Shown one piece after another: positions 51,691 to 61,482 of a stretch of DNA of 64,000 nucleotides. Origin of the DNA: an uncultured Lachnospiraceae bacterium (lineage in GTDB: Bacteria > Bacillota > Clostridia > Lachnospirales > Lachnospiraceae); NCBI GenBank assembly GCA_902783375.1, contig CACZQN010000014.1, positions 1 to 64,000 of the forward strand. Direction: 5' to 3'. The notes under the pieces are model-generated. The model searched no databases and was not told where the DNA came from. It worked only from the letters and a program-made list of their open reading frames with translations. The position numbers and the translations under genes were made by a program. Each line of letters starts with the position of its first letter. Within the stretch, counting starts at the first letter, position 1.

Positions 51691-51735
51691 ATGAGCTGTC
51701 ACGGACCGGCACGGATGCCGGTCCTGTGCAGTTAT
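51691..51735. repeat. Short palindrome resembling a shrunken family A element
   Basis: CACGGACCGGCA and TGCCGGTCCTGTG pair around CGGA (about 45 bp with flanks). The right side TGCCGGTCCTGTGCAGTTAT agrees with the family A right terminus TGTCGGTCCTGAACAGTTAC at 16 of 20 positions, suggesting an internally deleted copy. It lies between the GH2 and M18 genes. Confidence 0.5.
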
Positions 51736-51755
51736 CAACGATGAAATGATCTTTT

Positions 51756-54212
51756 TTATCCCCGTACCGGGATGGTCAGAATCTGTGTCTCAAGTCCTTC
51801 ACAGGAGACTGTCACCAGAATCTCTCCCGCTTCATACCCTGCGCGAACGGCCGCCAGCGCCTGCCCGTAGTAGGTTGTATGTGTCTCAGAGACGAAGTTC
51901 TCCGCCATGTGCGGTCTTGCCGAGCCGAGACCCTGCAGCTTGCCGGCGCCGGTGACCTGGACGGTGATCTTCCGGTCATCGGAAGCCTTGATCACACCGT
52001 CCGGATCCGTGAGCATCAGGCGGATAAAGCAGAGATCCTGCCCGTTCGCACACAGTTCCTTCTTCTCCGGAACAGCCTGCAGGATGGTCTTCTTCATTGC
52101 CGTCCGCAGGGACGTTGCCCCCGTCTTGTGGCCGGCCTTGTCATAGGTAATAGCCGTCACCACGCCCGGTTCATAGACCACGCCCTCAAAGCGGACCAGG
52201 TCTTCTTTGACTTTCTTCTTCCCGTAGGACTTCCGGTTCACGTGCAGTTCCACCGCAGCCGCATCCGTGAAGACCGTCACGCGGGACTTCTTCCCCTCGC
52301 AGCCGGCCCAGGACCAGCTCTCAACGGCATCCGTATTTCTCCACATGGAAGCTGCCGCGAAATCATCCGCGTGCGTATATGGTTCGACCGCGATGACCGG
52401 TTCCTTCTGCAGTCCCCAGATGATCCGGTTCCAGCCGGCCTCCGGGCGGATCTTTCCGCAGATATCGACCACACCGGCACCACCGGAGATGATCAGGCCA
52501 TCCTCGGTATCCTTCTTTGTCTTCTTCTCCTTGTACTGGATCGTCCCGATTCCGGACTCACCGAGATAATCCCAGCCAGTCCACATGAAATCACCGGTCA
52601 GCTGCGGGATCGATTTCACGAGCTGCCAGTTGCGGTACAGCGCCTGCGGCAGTGTCTCGGAGCCGACGAATGGCCGGTCCGGATTCTTCTTTGCTTCCTG
52701 GACGTAACGCGGTGCCGCGTAGTTATAGCCCGGCATATCCAGAGACGGTCCGACCTTCTCGACGATCTGGTCCGCAGCCTTGCCTTTTGCAGCCAGTTCC
52801 ATCAGGCCGCCCATCCGGTTCATCAGGACATTGAAAAATGTACTGGTCGGCATGTTGTCGAGTGCGGAGCTTCCCATGCCGGTATCCTTCTCGTCACTCT
52901 TGCCGTTCCCGTAGAGGCCTTTCCCCTTTGCGACCATCACGGCAAGCATCAGATTGATGCCCAGTGTGACCGGTCTGGTATGATCGTGATCGCGGACGAA
53001 ATCCGCCATCTCCTTACAGATCTTCTGGCCTTCCTCTGCTCCCAGATCGGAGATTTCATTTCCGATGGAGTACAGAATCACGGACGGATGGTTGTAGTCC
53101 TTCTCGATCATGGCTGCCGTATCCGCGCGCCACCACTTGCTGAACTTCTCATTTCCATAATCATAAGGATTCTTGTGGATCATCCACATGTCGAAGTTCT
53201 CGTCCATCACATACATGCCGAGCCGGTCACAGGCCTCGAGCATGGTCTTCGACATCGGGTTATGCGCGGAGCGGATCGCATTGAATCCAGCTTCTTTCAG
53301 GATCCGCACGCGGCGCTCTTCCGCATCCGGGAAGCAGGCAGCACCAAGGATACCGTTATCATGATGGATGCAGGCACCGCGGAGCAGCACTTCCTTTCCG
53401 TTCACCTTCAGGCCGCTGCCATCCCATGTGAGCGTGCGGAAGCCAAAGGAGACCGCATCTTCATCGATCACCGCACCGTCCTTCAGGACCTGCACCCGGC
53501 AGGTATAGAGGACCGGATCCTCTTCGCTCCACCACTTTGCATCGAGAACCGGAATCGTCACCGGATTCCCTTCTGCCTTCCCGACCCTGACACCGTCAAG
53601 CAGGATCTCCACCCGGACTTCCGGCGCATCCGTGCCGGCCTCTTCCGCAGGATCTGCGTCCTCCGGTGTCTGCTCCGGCTTCTCACACGCCGCACCCAGC
53701 AGGCGGACATTGACCGTCACATTCGCCGTGTCATCCACATCGATGCGGATTCCCTGCGGCGCGATGCCCTCCGGATCCCCGACGTGCAGCCAGACCGGGC
53801 GGTAGATGCCGCTGCCGGAATACCACCTGGTGTTCGGTGCATCCGCATTATCCGCGACGATCTCGAGGACATTCTCTTCCTCTTCCAGAAGATCCTCCGT
53901 GAGATCCACATAGAAATCGGTATAGCCATACGGGCGCTCGCAGAGGCATTTCCCATTCAGCAGAACACTTGCATTCTGATAGACACCCTCACATTCCAGG
54001 ATGACCTTCTTCCCTGCCCAGTCCGCAGGGACCATAAACCGCTTCGTATAGGTATATTTCCCATTCTCAAAATATCCGCCGCCGGAAGAACTCTTCGCCT
54101 CTTTGCTGCGGCTCTCATAGAGCATCGCATCCTCCGGAAGATTCACGGTCCGGACACCCTCTGCTCCTTCTTTGACGACTTCCCAGCCACGGTTAAAATC
54201 AAGCTTTTTCAT
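51756..54212 (-). CDS. GH2 beta-galactosidase-like glycosidase
   Basis: An 818-residue glycoside hydrolase: N-terminal sugar-binding jelly roll (about 1-145), an immunoglobulin-like domain (about 150-260), the TIM barrel with acid/base Glu386 (YSIGNEISD) and nucleophile Glu519 (FVGSET), and C-terminal beta domains. An acidic insertion at 176-197 is unusual. No signal peptide, so it acts in the cytoplasm on imported sugars. The RBS GGAGG precedes the ATG, and the GH3 gene ends 15 bp upstream, so the two form an operon. The exact substrate (galactoside, glucuronide or other) is not certain. Confidence 0.9.
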   Translation of the reverse strand: MKKLDFNRGWEVVKEGAEGVRTVNLPEDAMLYESRSKEAKSSSGGGYFENGKYTYTKRFMVPADWAGKKVILECEGVYQNASVLLNGKCLCERPYGYTDFYVDLTEDLLEEEENVLEIVADNADAPNTRWYSGSGIYRPVWLHVGDPEGIAPQGIRIDVDDTANVTVNVRLLGAACEKPEQTPEDADPAEEAGTDAPEVRVEILLDGVRVGKAEGNPVTIPVLDAKWWSEEDPVLYTCRVQVLKDGAVIDEDAVSFGFRTLTWDGSGLKVNGKEVLLRGACIHHDNGILGAACFPDAEERRVRILKEAGFNAIRSAHNPMSKTMLEACDRLGMYVMDENFDMWMIHKNPYDYGNEKFSKWWRADTAAMIEKDYNHPSVILYSIGNEISDLGAEEGQKICKEMADFVRDHDHTRPVTLGINLMLAVMVAKGKGLYGNGKSDEKDTGMGSSALDNMPTSTFFNVLMNRMGGLMELAAKGKAADQIVEKVGPSLDMPGYNYAAPRYVQEAKKNPDRPFVGSETLPQALYRNWQLVKSIPQLTGDFMWTGWDYLGESGIGTIQYKEKKTKKDTEDGLIISGGAGVVDICGKIRPEAGWNRIIWGLQKEPVIAVEPYTHADDFAAASMWRNTDAVESWSWAGCEGKKSRVTVFTDAAAVELHVNRKSYGKKKVKEDLVRFEGVVYEPGVVTAITYDKAGHKTGATSLRTAMKKTILQAVPEKKELCANGQDLCFIRLMLTDPDGVIKASDDRKITVQVTGAGKLQGLGSARPHMAENFVSETHTTYYGQALAAVRAGYEAGEILVTVSCEGLETQILTIPVRG

Positions 54213-54227
54213 GTGTTTCCTCCATCG

Positions 54228-56312
54228 TTACAGCTGTATCACCATATTCTCGGCGTCACGCGCATCTCTTCCGACATAGACCGTCACCTGCTCCGGGATG
54301 CACATCGCATCAGCTTCCCGGTCATACAGGCGGAGATCCCACTTCGGAATATCGATGACCACTTCTTTCTGCTCACCCGGTTTCAGGGCAACTCTCTGAA
54401 ATCCCTTCAGCAGCTTATGCGGCTTCCTGCTGATGCCGGAGCCTATGAAGACCAGAACCGCCTCCTCGCCGGAGACTTCTCCGGTATTCTCCACCTTGAC
54501 GCAGACACGGACGGAATCGCCGAGATCCTCTGCCGCTGCATCCGAGTAGGCAAATGTCGTATAGGAAAGGCCGAATCCGAATGGATACTCCGGCTCGATG
54601 CCTTCTTTTTCAAACAGTGCATAGCCGTGGTAATAGCCATAGTCCACGGACTGGTCCTTCTCCTCCGAATACGGGAAGTACGGGTAATCCAGCTCGTTCT
54701 TCGCCACTGTAAACGGCAGTTTTCCGGACGGATTCACACGGCCGGACAGGATCTGCGCAAGTGCATGCCCGCCTTCCATGCCCGGATATCCGGCATAGAG
54801 AATCGCGTTGGCATCCTCTGCCCACTCCTCGGTGATCACAGCAGAACCGGAATAGAAGACAACGATCACCGGCTTCCCGCTCTGCTTCAGCGCATGGATC
54901 AGCGCCACTTCATCGTCGTGCAGGCGCAGGCTCTTCCGGTCACCGCCTACCACAAGCTTCGGATCCGCATTGGCGACGAATTCGCCCTCATCGCGGTAAT
55001 CATTGCCGAGGACTGCGATCACATATTCCGCATCCTTTGCAGCATCAAGGCAGGCATCGATATCATTGGTTGCAGCCAGCGAGACATTTCCATAGCGTCT
55101 CGAGATTCCGTCAAACGGTGTCACGATGTACGGCGGATGCACCATGGAGGAGCCGTGGTCACCGATCACCTTCTCATCTGCAAATCTGCCGACCAGTGCA
55201 AGCTTAGCGTTGAAATTGCGGATCGGCAGGCAGCCGTCATTCTTCAGCAGGACCGCCCCCTTTTCCATCGCCTTCAGGGCAAGTTTTCTGTGCTCCTTGC
55301 TGCAGACAGCCTTCTTGTCGACCTTCTGCTCTCTGTAAATATTCTGGAAGCGCAGCATGGTTGCGATGATGTTTTCACAGTGTTCATCCAGGAGCTTCTC
55401 GTCAAGTTCTCCCTTCTGGACCGCCTTGATCAGCTTGTTGCCGCGCTTCATCGTCATCGGCATCTCGATGTCGAGACCGGCACGCAGGCTCTCCGGACCG
55501 TCATGGACACCCCAGATGAAGTCGGAGATCGAGAAGCCCTCAAATCCGAGCTTCTCAAGATGGTCGAAGACATCCTTGTTCTCGCCGCAGTAGGTTCCGT
55601 TCACCTTATTGTAGGCGGACATGACGGAACCGGCCCCGGCCTTGAAACACTCTTCAAAATGATACAGATAGACATCCCGCAGGGTCTCTTCATCCGCATT
55701 CGCAGAAGCGGAGAACCGCAGGTTCTCGATCGAATTCATATAGTAATGCTTCGGACAGGAAATCACGCCGTACTTCTGCAGGCCCTTCGTCAGGGCTGCG
55801 CCGTATTTCCCGGTCATGAACTGATCCTCGCCGTAAGCCTCCTGCGCTCTGCCCCAGGAAGGATGGCGCAGCAGATTGATGCAGACACCCGCAAAGTAAT
55901 TCGCGCCGAGGGCGATACACTCTTTCGCAATCGCCTCGCCGATCTCCTCTTCCATCTCCGTATCAAATGCCGCTGCGCGGACATTCGAAGTCGGGAAGCA
56001 GGTTGCATTCTTCATCACGACGCCGCGCGGTCCGTCCGAGAACAGAACCGGCGGAATCCCGAGCCGCTTGCAGCCGCCGCCCGCGATCGGATCATAATTA
56101 TAGACACGCCCGTGCAGCATACCGTTGATCGTATTCCAGTGACCGCTGAGCATATAAGCCTTCTCCTTCAGCGTCATCTGCTCGATCAGTTCGTCAGCCA
56201 GCTCCCTTGCCAGCGCGACATGGTTGCTCTCCGGTCCCGTAATCGGCTCAACACCGGCAACACGCATGACAACCAGCGCCTCATCAAAGTTTTTCACCTG
56301 ATATTTCCCCAT
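54228..56312 (-). CDS. GH3 beta-glucosidase/beta-xylosidase-like enzyme
   Basis: A 694-residue GH3 enzyme: the (alpha/beta)8-like N-terminal domain has KHY at 188-190 and the nucleophile Asp264 in SISDFIWG, followed by the alpha/beta sandwich domain and a C-terminal fibronectin-III-like domain. No signal peptide. The RBS GAGGAGG precedes the ATG. It is first in the GH3-GH2 operon, behind a strong promoter. It likely removes beta-linked glucose or xylose from oligosaccharides. Confidence 0.92.
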   Translation of the reverse strand: MGKYQVKNFDEALVVMRVAGVEPITGPESNHVALARELADELIEQMTLKEKAYMLSGHWNTINGMLHGRVYNYDPIAGGGCKRLGIPPVLFSDGPRGVVMKNATCFPTSNVRAAAFDTEMEEEIGEAIAKECIALGANYFAGVCINLLRHPSWGRAQEAYGEDQFMTGKYGAALTKGLQKYGVISCPKHYYMNSIENLRFSASANADEETLRDVYLYHFEECFKAGAGSVMSAYNKVNGTYCGENKDVFDHLEKLGFEGFSISDFIWGVHDGPESLRAGLDIEMPMTMKRGNKLIKAVQKGELDEKLLDEHCENIIATMLRFQNIYREQKVDKKAVCSKEHRKLALKAMEKGAVLLKNDGCLPIRNFNAKLALVGRFADEKVIGDHGSSMVHPPYIVTPFDGISRRYGNVSLAATNDIDACLDAAKDAEYVIAVLGNDYRDEGEFVANADPKLVVGGDRKSLRLHDDEVALIHALKQSGKPVIVVFYSGSAVITEEWAEDANAILYAGYPGMEGGHALAQILSGRVNPSGKLPFTVAKNELDYPYFPYSEEKDQSVDYGYYHGYALFEKEGIEPEYPFGFGLSYTTFAYSDAAAEDLGDSVRVCVKVENTGEVSGEEAVLVFIGSGISRKPHKLLKGFQRVALKPGEQKEVVIDIPKWDLRLYDREADAMCIPEQVTVYVGRDARDAENMVIQL

Positions 56313-56344
56313 ACTGCTGTTACCTCCTCTATATTGATCTCTGC

Positions 56345-56360
56345 TAATTGTTCAGGACCA
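56345..56360 (+). repeat. Solitary family A arm
   Basis: TAATTGTTCAGGACCA matches the outer part of the family A left terminus except at two or three positions. No matching right arm is found nearby. It lies in the 5' leader of the GH3 mRNA on the opposite strand. Confidence 0.45.
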
Positions 56361-56370
56361 TCATACCGTT

Positions 56371-56399
56371 ATTTTACAATAACTGCCCCCTGTTATCAA
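56371..56399 (-). promoter_or_regulatory. Promoter of the GH3-GH2 operon
   Basis: TTGATA (56394-56399), a 17-bp spacer and TAAAAT (56371-56376), about 60 bp before the GH3 ATG. Confidence 0.7.
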
Positions 56400-56457
56400 C
56401 CGCAAATCCTGTCTCGATATGGATTTGTTTGCCTCTCTGGCAGGGCATGGTTTTCGG

Positions 56458-56486
56458 TTGACATGGTCTGCAGATCATGTTATATT
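56458..56486 (+). promoter_or_regulatory. Promoter of the ABC-2 exporter operon
   Basis: A perfect TTGACA (56458-56463), a 17-bp spacer and TATATT (56481-56486), with a leader of about 35 bp before the ATG at 56528. Confidence 0.78.
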
Positions 56487-56527
56487 GATATTTCTCCCCG
56501 CTTTTGCAAACATAAAGGAGGATGCTG

Positions 56528-57373
56528 ATGATCACCATGGAACATGTCTGCAAGACATACCGGATCGCAAGGCGGAACGCCGGTTTCGGCGAGGCTATCC
56601 GGGCGCTTTTTCACCGTGAATATGAAGAAATCCACGCACTTGACGATATCAGTTTTACCATCCATGACGGTGAGATGGTCGGTTATATCGGTCCGAACGG
56701 TGCAGGCAAAAGCTCGACGATCAAGATTCTCTCCGGGATTCTGACTCCGGACTCCGGCACTGTTCTCGTCGATGGCAGAATTCCCTACCGGGACAGGGTC
56801 CATCACGTCCGTGAGATCGGCGTGGTCTTCGGCCAGCGCTCCCAGCTGTGGTGGGATGTTCCGGTCATCGATTCCTATGAACTGCTGAAAGACATCTACA
56901 GCATTCCGCAAAGCACTTACCGGGAAAACCTGGATGAGCTGACCGAACTTCTTGCGCTCGGTGATCTTCTGCGGTCTCCGGCCAGACAGCTGTCCCTCGG
57001 CCAGCGCATGCGCTGTGAACTTGCCGCTTCCCTGCTGCACAGTCCGAAGACGCTCTTTCTCGATGAGCCGACCATCGGGCTCGATGCCGTGAGCAAGCTG
57101 GCTGTCCGGGATTTCATCAAAAAGCAGAATGCCATCCATCATACAACCGTGATCCTGACGACCCACGACATGCAGGATATCGAAGCGCTCTCTGAGCGGA
57201 TCCTGCTGATCGGCAAGGGAAAGATTCTCTTAGACGGCACACTCGGGGATATTGAAAAGGCTGCTGCAGCCGCTTCTTCCGACATGCCTGCGGGGAGTCC
57301 TTCCGCTCTGTCTGCGCAGCGTTCATCTCTTGACGAAGCGATCGCAGAACTCTACCGTGCCTATGACATCTGA
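56528..57373 (+). CDS. ABC-2 type exporter ATPase (COG4586-like)
   Basis: A 281-residue ATPase: Walker A GPNGAGKSS, signature LSLGQRMR, Walker B TLFLDEPTIGLD, and the switch His in TTHDMQD. It belongs to the group that travels with two six-span permeases. The ATG at 56528 gives the best spacing to AAAGGAGG; the ATG at 56522 overlaps the RBS. The two permease genes follow in the same order and strand. The exported substrate is unknown. Confidence 0.9.
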   Translation: MITMEHVCKTYRIARRNAGFGEAIRALFHREYEEIHALDDISFTIHDGEMVGYIGPNGAGKSSTIKILSGILTPDSGTVLVDGRIPYRDRVHHVREIGVVFGQRSQLWWDVPVIDSYELLKDIYSIPQSTYRENLDELTELLALGDLLRSPARQLSLGQRMRCELAASLLHSPKTLFLDEPTIGLDAVSKLAVRDFIKKQNAIHHTTVILTTHDMQDIEALSERILLIGKGKILLDGTLGDIEKAAAAASSDMPAGSPSALSAQRSSLDEAIAELYRAYDI

Positions 57374-57390
57374 AAGAAGGATCATGACCG

Positions 57391-58194
57391 ATGAAGAAAT
57401 ATCTTTCCTTTTTCCGGCTGCGGTTCACGATGGGCCTGCAGTACCGTGCTGCCGCCCTGGCAGGGATCGCCACCCAGTTCTTCTGGGGCTTCATGGAGAT
57501 CATGGTCTTCCGGGCATTTTACCGGGCAGACCCGGCAGCCTTTCCCCTTCCGTTTCCTGCCATGGCTGACTACATCTGGCTGCAGCAGGCATTCCTTGCA
57601 CTGTTTGCCACCTGGATCATGGATCAGGATGTGTTCGATACGATTCTTTCCGGAAATGTTGCCTATGAGCTCTGCCGTCCCCTCCATGTCTATGACATGT
57701 GGCTCGCAAGGACCTCCGCAAACCGGATTTCGAGAGCCGTCCTCCGGTGTTTCCCGATCCTGTTTGTCGCCGTCTTCCTTCCGGAACCGTACTGCCTGCA
57801 TGCACCTGCATCCGTGTTCACCTTCGTGCTTTTCCTGATCAGCCTCCTTTTGGGGCTGGCCGTCACCGTGTCCTTCTGTATGCTGATCTATGTTCTGGCT
57901 TTCTTTACGATCAGCCCGCAGGGACTCCGGATCTTCTGCACTTCCGCGGTGGAGTTCTTTGCCGGTGCAATCATTCCGCTCCCGTTCTTCCCGCCGAAGA
58001 TCCAGTTTGTGATGGAACTGCTGCCCTTCGCCGCCATGCAGAACGTCCCGCTCCGGGTCTACTCCGGCAGCATGGCTTCCCACGAGGCAATCCGCGCAAT
58101 CCTTCTGCAGGTGGTGTGGCTTGTCATTCTCATTGCGATCGGCCGGCTGCTCAGCTTCGTTGCAGAGCGGCGAACCGTCATTCAGGGCGGCTGA
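57391..58194 (+). CDS. ABC-2 family permease, first subunit
   Basis: A 267-residue membrane protein with about six spans, beginning MKKYLSFFRLRFTMGLQYRAAALAGIATQFFWG, typical of the COG4587/COG3694 uncharacterised exporter permeases. It starts 17 bp after the ATPase stop. Together with the next subunit it would form the transmembrane channel. Confidence 0.87.
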   Translation: MKKYLSFFRLRFTMGLQYRAAALAGIATQFFWGFMEIMVFRAFYRADPAAFPLPFPAMADYIWLQQAFLALFATWIMDQDVFDTILSGNVAYELCRPLHVYDMWLARTSANRISRAVLRCFPILFVAVFLPEPYCLHAPASVFTFVLFLISLLLGLAVTVSFCMLIYVLAFFTISPQGLRIFCTSAVEFFAGAIIPLPFFPPKIQFVMELLPFAAMQNVPLRVYSGSMASHEAIRAILLQVVWLVILIAIGRLLSFVAERRTVIQGG

Positions 58195-58252
58195 AGGATT
58201 CCACCATTTTTCCTGTTGTTCCATGATTCTTTTCCAACGGAGGAACTGTCAC

Positions 58253-59068
58253 ATGTCAGACAAACAGCATACAGCGGGCTTATCCGGAACGCTCCGGCTC
58301 TACCTCCACTATATCTCCATCAACATCCGGAGTATGATGCAGTACAAAACCTCGTTCCTGCTTTCCACCATCGGCCAGTTTCTCGTATCCTTCAACACGA
58401 TGCTCGGGATCTACTTTATGTTCCGGCGTTTCCACAGGGTTGAAGGCTTTACCTACAGCGAAGTCATTCTCTGCTATGCGATCGTCCTTCTGCAGTTCTC
58501 CCTCGCGGAGATGTGGGCACGGGGATTCGATTCCTTTTCCGGGATCGTCCGGAGCGGAAGCTTTGACCGGGATCTGGTCCGTCCGCGCAGTGTGGTGCTG
58601 CAGGTTCTTGGTGAAAAATTCGAACTGACCAGGATCGGCCGTCTGATCCAGGCGGTCATCATGTTTGCCTACGCCATATACACTACAGATGTAGTCTGGA
58701 CGTTCAGGCGGATCCTGACGGTGATCTTCATGGTCTTCTGTGGGATGCTGCTCTTCTCCGCCATGTTCCTGATCTATGCCGCGTTCTGTTTCTTCACCCT
58801 GGACGGGCTGGAATTCATGAACATCTTCACGGATGGTGCAAGAGAATACGGAAAATATCCGCTTGGTGTCTACGGGAAGCGTCTGCTGCAGATCACGACG
58901 TTTCTGGTACCCTACGCCCTGATCCAGTATTATCCCTTCCTGTATGTCCTGGGCCGTGTATCAAGTCCGGTCTACATCTTCCTGCCCTTCCTGTCCCTGC
59001 TTTTCCTGATTCCGGCATATGCCTTCTGGCGCTACGGCGTCAGCCGGTACCAGTCGAGCGGATCATGA
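58253..59068 (+). CDS. ABC-2 family permease, second subunit
   Basis: A 271-residue six-span protein beginning with a polar stretch, then YLHYISINIRSMMQYKTSFLLSTIGQF, characteristic of the second permease of this exporter type. The start at 58253 follows CGGAGGAAC; an upstream in-frame start would lie within the previous gene. It is the last gene before the bidirectional terminator at 59086. Confidence 0.87.
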   Translation: MSDKQHTAGLSGTLRLYLHYISINIRSMMQYKTSFLLSTIGQFLVSFNTMLGIYFMFRRFHRVEGFTYSEVILCYAIVLLQFSLAEMWARGFDSFSGIVRSGSFDRDLVRPRSVVLQVLGEKFELTRIGRLIQAVIMFAYAIYTTDVVWTFRRILTVIFMVFCGMLLFSAMFLIYAAFCFFTLDGLEFMNIFTDGAREYGKYPLGVYGKRLLQITTFLVPYALIQYYPFLYVLGRVSSPVYIFLPFLSLLFLIPAYAFWRYGVSRYQSSGS

Positions 59069-59085
59069 AGCCTCTTTACCAGAAC

Positions 59086-59128
59086 AAAAAAAGGGAAGCC
59101 ACCGGATGGATGGCTTCCCTGATTTTTT
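59086..59128. terminator. Bidirectional terminator between the exporter and fba
   Basis: AGGGAAGCCA/TGGCTTCCCT stem with A-run before and T-run after, between convergent genes. Confidence 0.88.
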
Positions 59129-59159
59129 GTTATGAAATTGTCTGAACAGCAAATACCGA

Positions 59160-60026
59160 TCAAGCCTTGCCGACGGAACCGAAGAGCTCCATCTTTTCCT
59201 TGACAGTAGCCTTGATTGCCTGATAGCCAGGAGCCAGAACCTTTCTCGGATCGAAGCCCTTGCCGACCTTGTCCTTACCAGCCTCGATGTACTCGCGGGT
59301 AGCTGCTGCGAATGCAAGCTGGCACTCGGTGTTGACGTTGACCTTGGAAACGCCGAGGGTGATGGCTTTCTTGACCATCTCGTTCGGGATACCGGAACCA
59401 CCGTGAAGAACGAGCGGCATGATGCCGGTCTTCTGCTGGATGGCATCCAGAGTCTCAAAGGAAAGACCTGCCCAGTTCGCCGGATAGACACCGTGGATGT
59501 TGCCGATACCAGCTGCAAGGAAATCGACGCCGAGATCAGCGATCTGCTTGCACTCATCCGGATCTGCACACTCACCCATACCGACAACGCCGTCTTCCTC
59601 GCCGCCGATTGCACCGACCTCAGCCTCAACGGAAACGCCCTTAGCATGGCAGTCCTTGATGACCTGGGTGGTCTTCTCGATGTTCTCTTCAATACCATAG
59701 TGGGAACCATCAAACATGATGGAGGAGAATCCCGCATTCAGTGCCTTGTAGACACCTTCAAATGTACCGTGATCCAGATGCAGTGCAACCGGTACGGAGA
59801 TGTTCTGATCCTTCAGAAGGCCGTTCACCATGTTGACAACGACGTTGTAGCCGCCCATGTACTTCGCAGCACCCTCGGAAACACCAAGGATAACCGGGCT
59901 CTTCAGCTCCTCAGCGGTCTCGAGGATCGCCTTGGTCCACTCAAGATTGTTGATATTGAACTGTCCGACTGCATAGTGGCCGGCTTTAGCCTTCTGCAGC
60001 ATGTCTGTTGCACTTACAAGATACAT
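59160..60026 (-). CDS. fba: Class II fructose-1,6-bisphosphate aldolase
   Basis: A 288-residue zinc aldolase of glycolysis: LHLDHGTFEG carries the catalytic Asp85 and zinc ligand His86, AEVGAIGGEEDG (135-146) the Glu, and VLHGGSGIP the phosphate and zinc site. The start MYLVSATDMLQKAKAGHYAVGQFNINN is the family N-terminus and follows TGGAGG. Monocistronic. Aldolases acting on tagatose-bisphosphate look alike, but the isolated position favours the glycolytic enzyme. Confidence 0.93.
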   Translation of the reverse strand: MYLVSATDMLQKAKAGHYAVGQFNINNLEWTKAILETAEELKSPVILGVSEGAAKYMGGYNVVVNMVNGLLKDQNISVPVALHLDHGTFEGVYKALNAGFSSIMFDGSHYGIEENIEKTTQVIKDCHAKGVSVEAEVGAIGGEEDGVVGMGECADPDECKQIADLGVDFLAAGIGNIHGVYPANWAGLSFETLDAIQQKTGIMPLVLHGGSGIPNEMVKKAITLGVSKVNVNTECQLAFAAATREYIEAGKDKVGKGFDPRKVLAPGYQAIKATVKEKMELFGSVGKA

Positions 60027-60101
60027 TTGATTTTCCTCCATTCTACTATTAGCCGCGTCCCTTTTCATCGGACACGGTTTTACCACTTTTTAGTCAAGCC
60101 T

Positions 60102-60130
60102 ATCTTACCACACATCCTGCGAAGATGCAA
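60102..60130 (-). promoter_or_regulatory. fba promoter
   Basis: TTGCAT (60125-60130), a 17-bp spacer and TAAGAT (60102-60107) preceded by TGG (extended -10). Confidence 0.5.
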
Positions 60131-60177
60131 GACAGAAGCACCACGAGATCGGTGTCAGGGTCATGTTTTCCGGACAC

Positions 60178-61461
60178 TCAGAGCGTACAGATAAAGGAGA
60201 TCACGCCGTCCTTCCAGTCCGCACGGATCGTCCCCCTGTGCGCCTTCACGATATTCTCCGCGATGGAAAGACCGATTCCGTAGCCGCCCTTATCGGTGTT
60301 GTGGGAACTGTCCTCCCTGTAGAACCGGTCGAAGAACCGGCTGGTGTCCACATCCTTTCCCGCAGCGTACGTGTTCGAGACGATCAGCCGCTCCGACCGC
60401 CCGCTCTTCTTCAGAGCGATGCTGATCTGCCCGCCTTCGTCGCAGTACTTGACCGCGTTGTCAAGCAGCAGTGTCACGAGCTGGCGGATCATCTCCTTGT
60501 CCGCGCTCATCCGTATGTCATCCTGGATCTCTTCGGTAAATGCCTTGTTCTCCCGCTCCATCATCGGCCGGAAGGCTTCCACCGCATCCCGCACCACCAC
60601 GGAAATGTCGGTGTCCGGAACCAGGGAGGCGCGGTTCATCTCACCGGAGCGGGTGATTTCCACCATGCTCTGGATCAGGCCCTGCATCCGGTCGATGTGG
60701 CGCAGCGAGGACTGCGTCCACTCGGATTCCCCGTAGGTCATCTCCAGCAGTTCCGTATTGGCCCGGATCACCGCGAGCGGTGTCTTCAGCTCATGGCTTG
60801 CGTTGGTCACAAACTCCCGCTGCAGCTCCGCATTCTTCAGTTCTGACTGGAGCACCATCCCGGACAGTCCCCTGGCAATCAGGAAGCAGATGATCGTTCC
60901 GACGAACAGGAAGATGCCGGCGATCCAGAGAATCCGGTGATTCGTCTCCATCTGCGCTGTTGCATCAATGGCCACGAGCAGCGTCCCTTTATCCTCTGCA
61001 GCCCGTTTATAATAAAAATGATCCATGCGGCCGAATTTCGCCCGCTTCGCGAACATCCTGTTTCCCAGGGAGATGGCCTCCTCTTCAGTCAGGGCTGCGA
61101 TGTGGTTCATGTTCATCTGCACCACATTGCCACTGGCATCATAGTGCACGGCAAAATAACGCGTCTGATACCTGGTCTCGATCCCGAACCGCCGGATCAC
61201 GCCGAGCGCCTCCTGCAGGGATTCAAACAGTTCCCGGTTCGATGCATCTCCGGCCACATCCTCCTCGGTGATATCCCCGTGCGGCAGCAGTTCGCCGTCA
61301 TTTTCGATGATGTAGTCGAGCGTCGTCCGGATCGTATTCCGGACGATCACCGCATTTGCAAGATAGATGCAGGCACCGAAGAAGAGCATGACCACCAGGA
61401 AACTGATCAGCTGCACGCCGACAAAGCGCTTCTTCAGGTTTTTGATCGCCTGTTCGCTCAT
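60178..61461 (-). CDS. Sensor histidine kinase
   Basis: A 427-residue membrane kinase: transmembrane spans near 15-39 and 178-197 with an external domain of about 140 residues, no clear HAMP domain, the dimerisation and phosphorylation box NASHELKTPLAV with His223, then the ATPase domain (LLLDNAVKYC, GIGLSIAENIVKAHRG). The RBS AGGAGG precedes the ATG. It lies 21 bp downstream of the response regulator gene. Stimulus unknown. Confidence 0.93.
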   Translation of the reverse strand: MSEQAIKNLKKRFVGVQLISFLVVMLFFGACIYLANAVIVRNTIRTTLDYIIENDGELLPHGDITEEDVAGDASNRELFESLQEALGVIRRFGIETRYQTRYFAVHYDASGNVVQMNMNHIAALTEEEAISLGNRMFAKRAKFGRMDHFYYKRAAEDKGTLLVAIDATAQMETNHRILWIAGIFLFVGTIICFLIARGLSGMVLQSELKNAELQREFVTNASHELKTPLAVIRANTELLEMTYGESEWTQSSLRHIDRMQGLIQSMVEITRSGEMNRASLVPDTDISVVVRDAVEAFRPMMERENKAFTEEIQDDIRMSADKEMIRQLVTLLLDNAVKYCDEGGQISIALKKSGRSERLIVSNTYAAGKDVDTSRFFDRFYREDSSHNTDKGGYGIGLSIAENIVKAHRGTIRADWKDGVISFICTL

Positions 61462-61482
61462 GGTTCCTCGCTCCTCCTGTGC

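Noticed and set aside
51879..56528. A 1549-codon open frame on the plus strand antisense to the GH2 and GH3 genes
   Set aside because: It is a shadow of high-GC codon bias in two well-recognised glycosidases; it is rich in His, Arg and Ile with no domain, and has no RBS.
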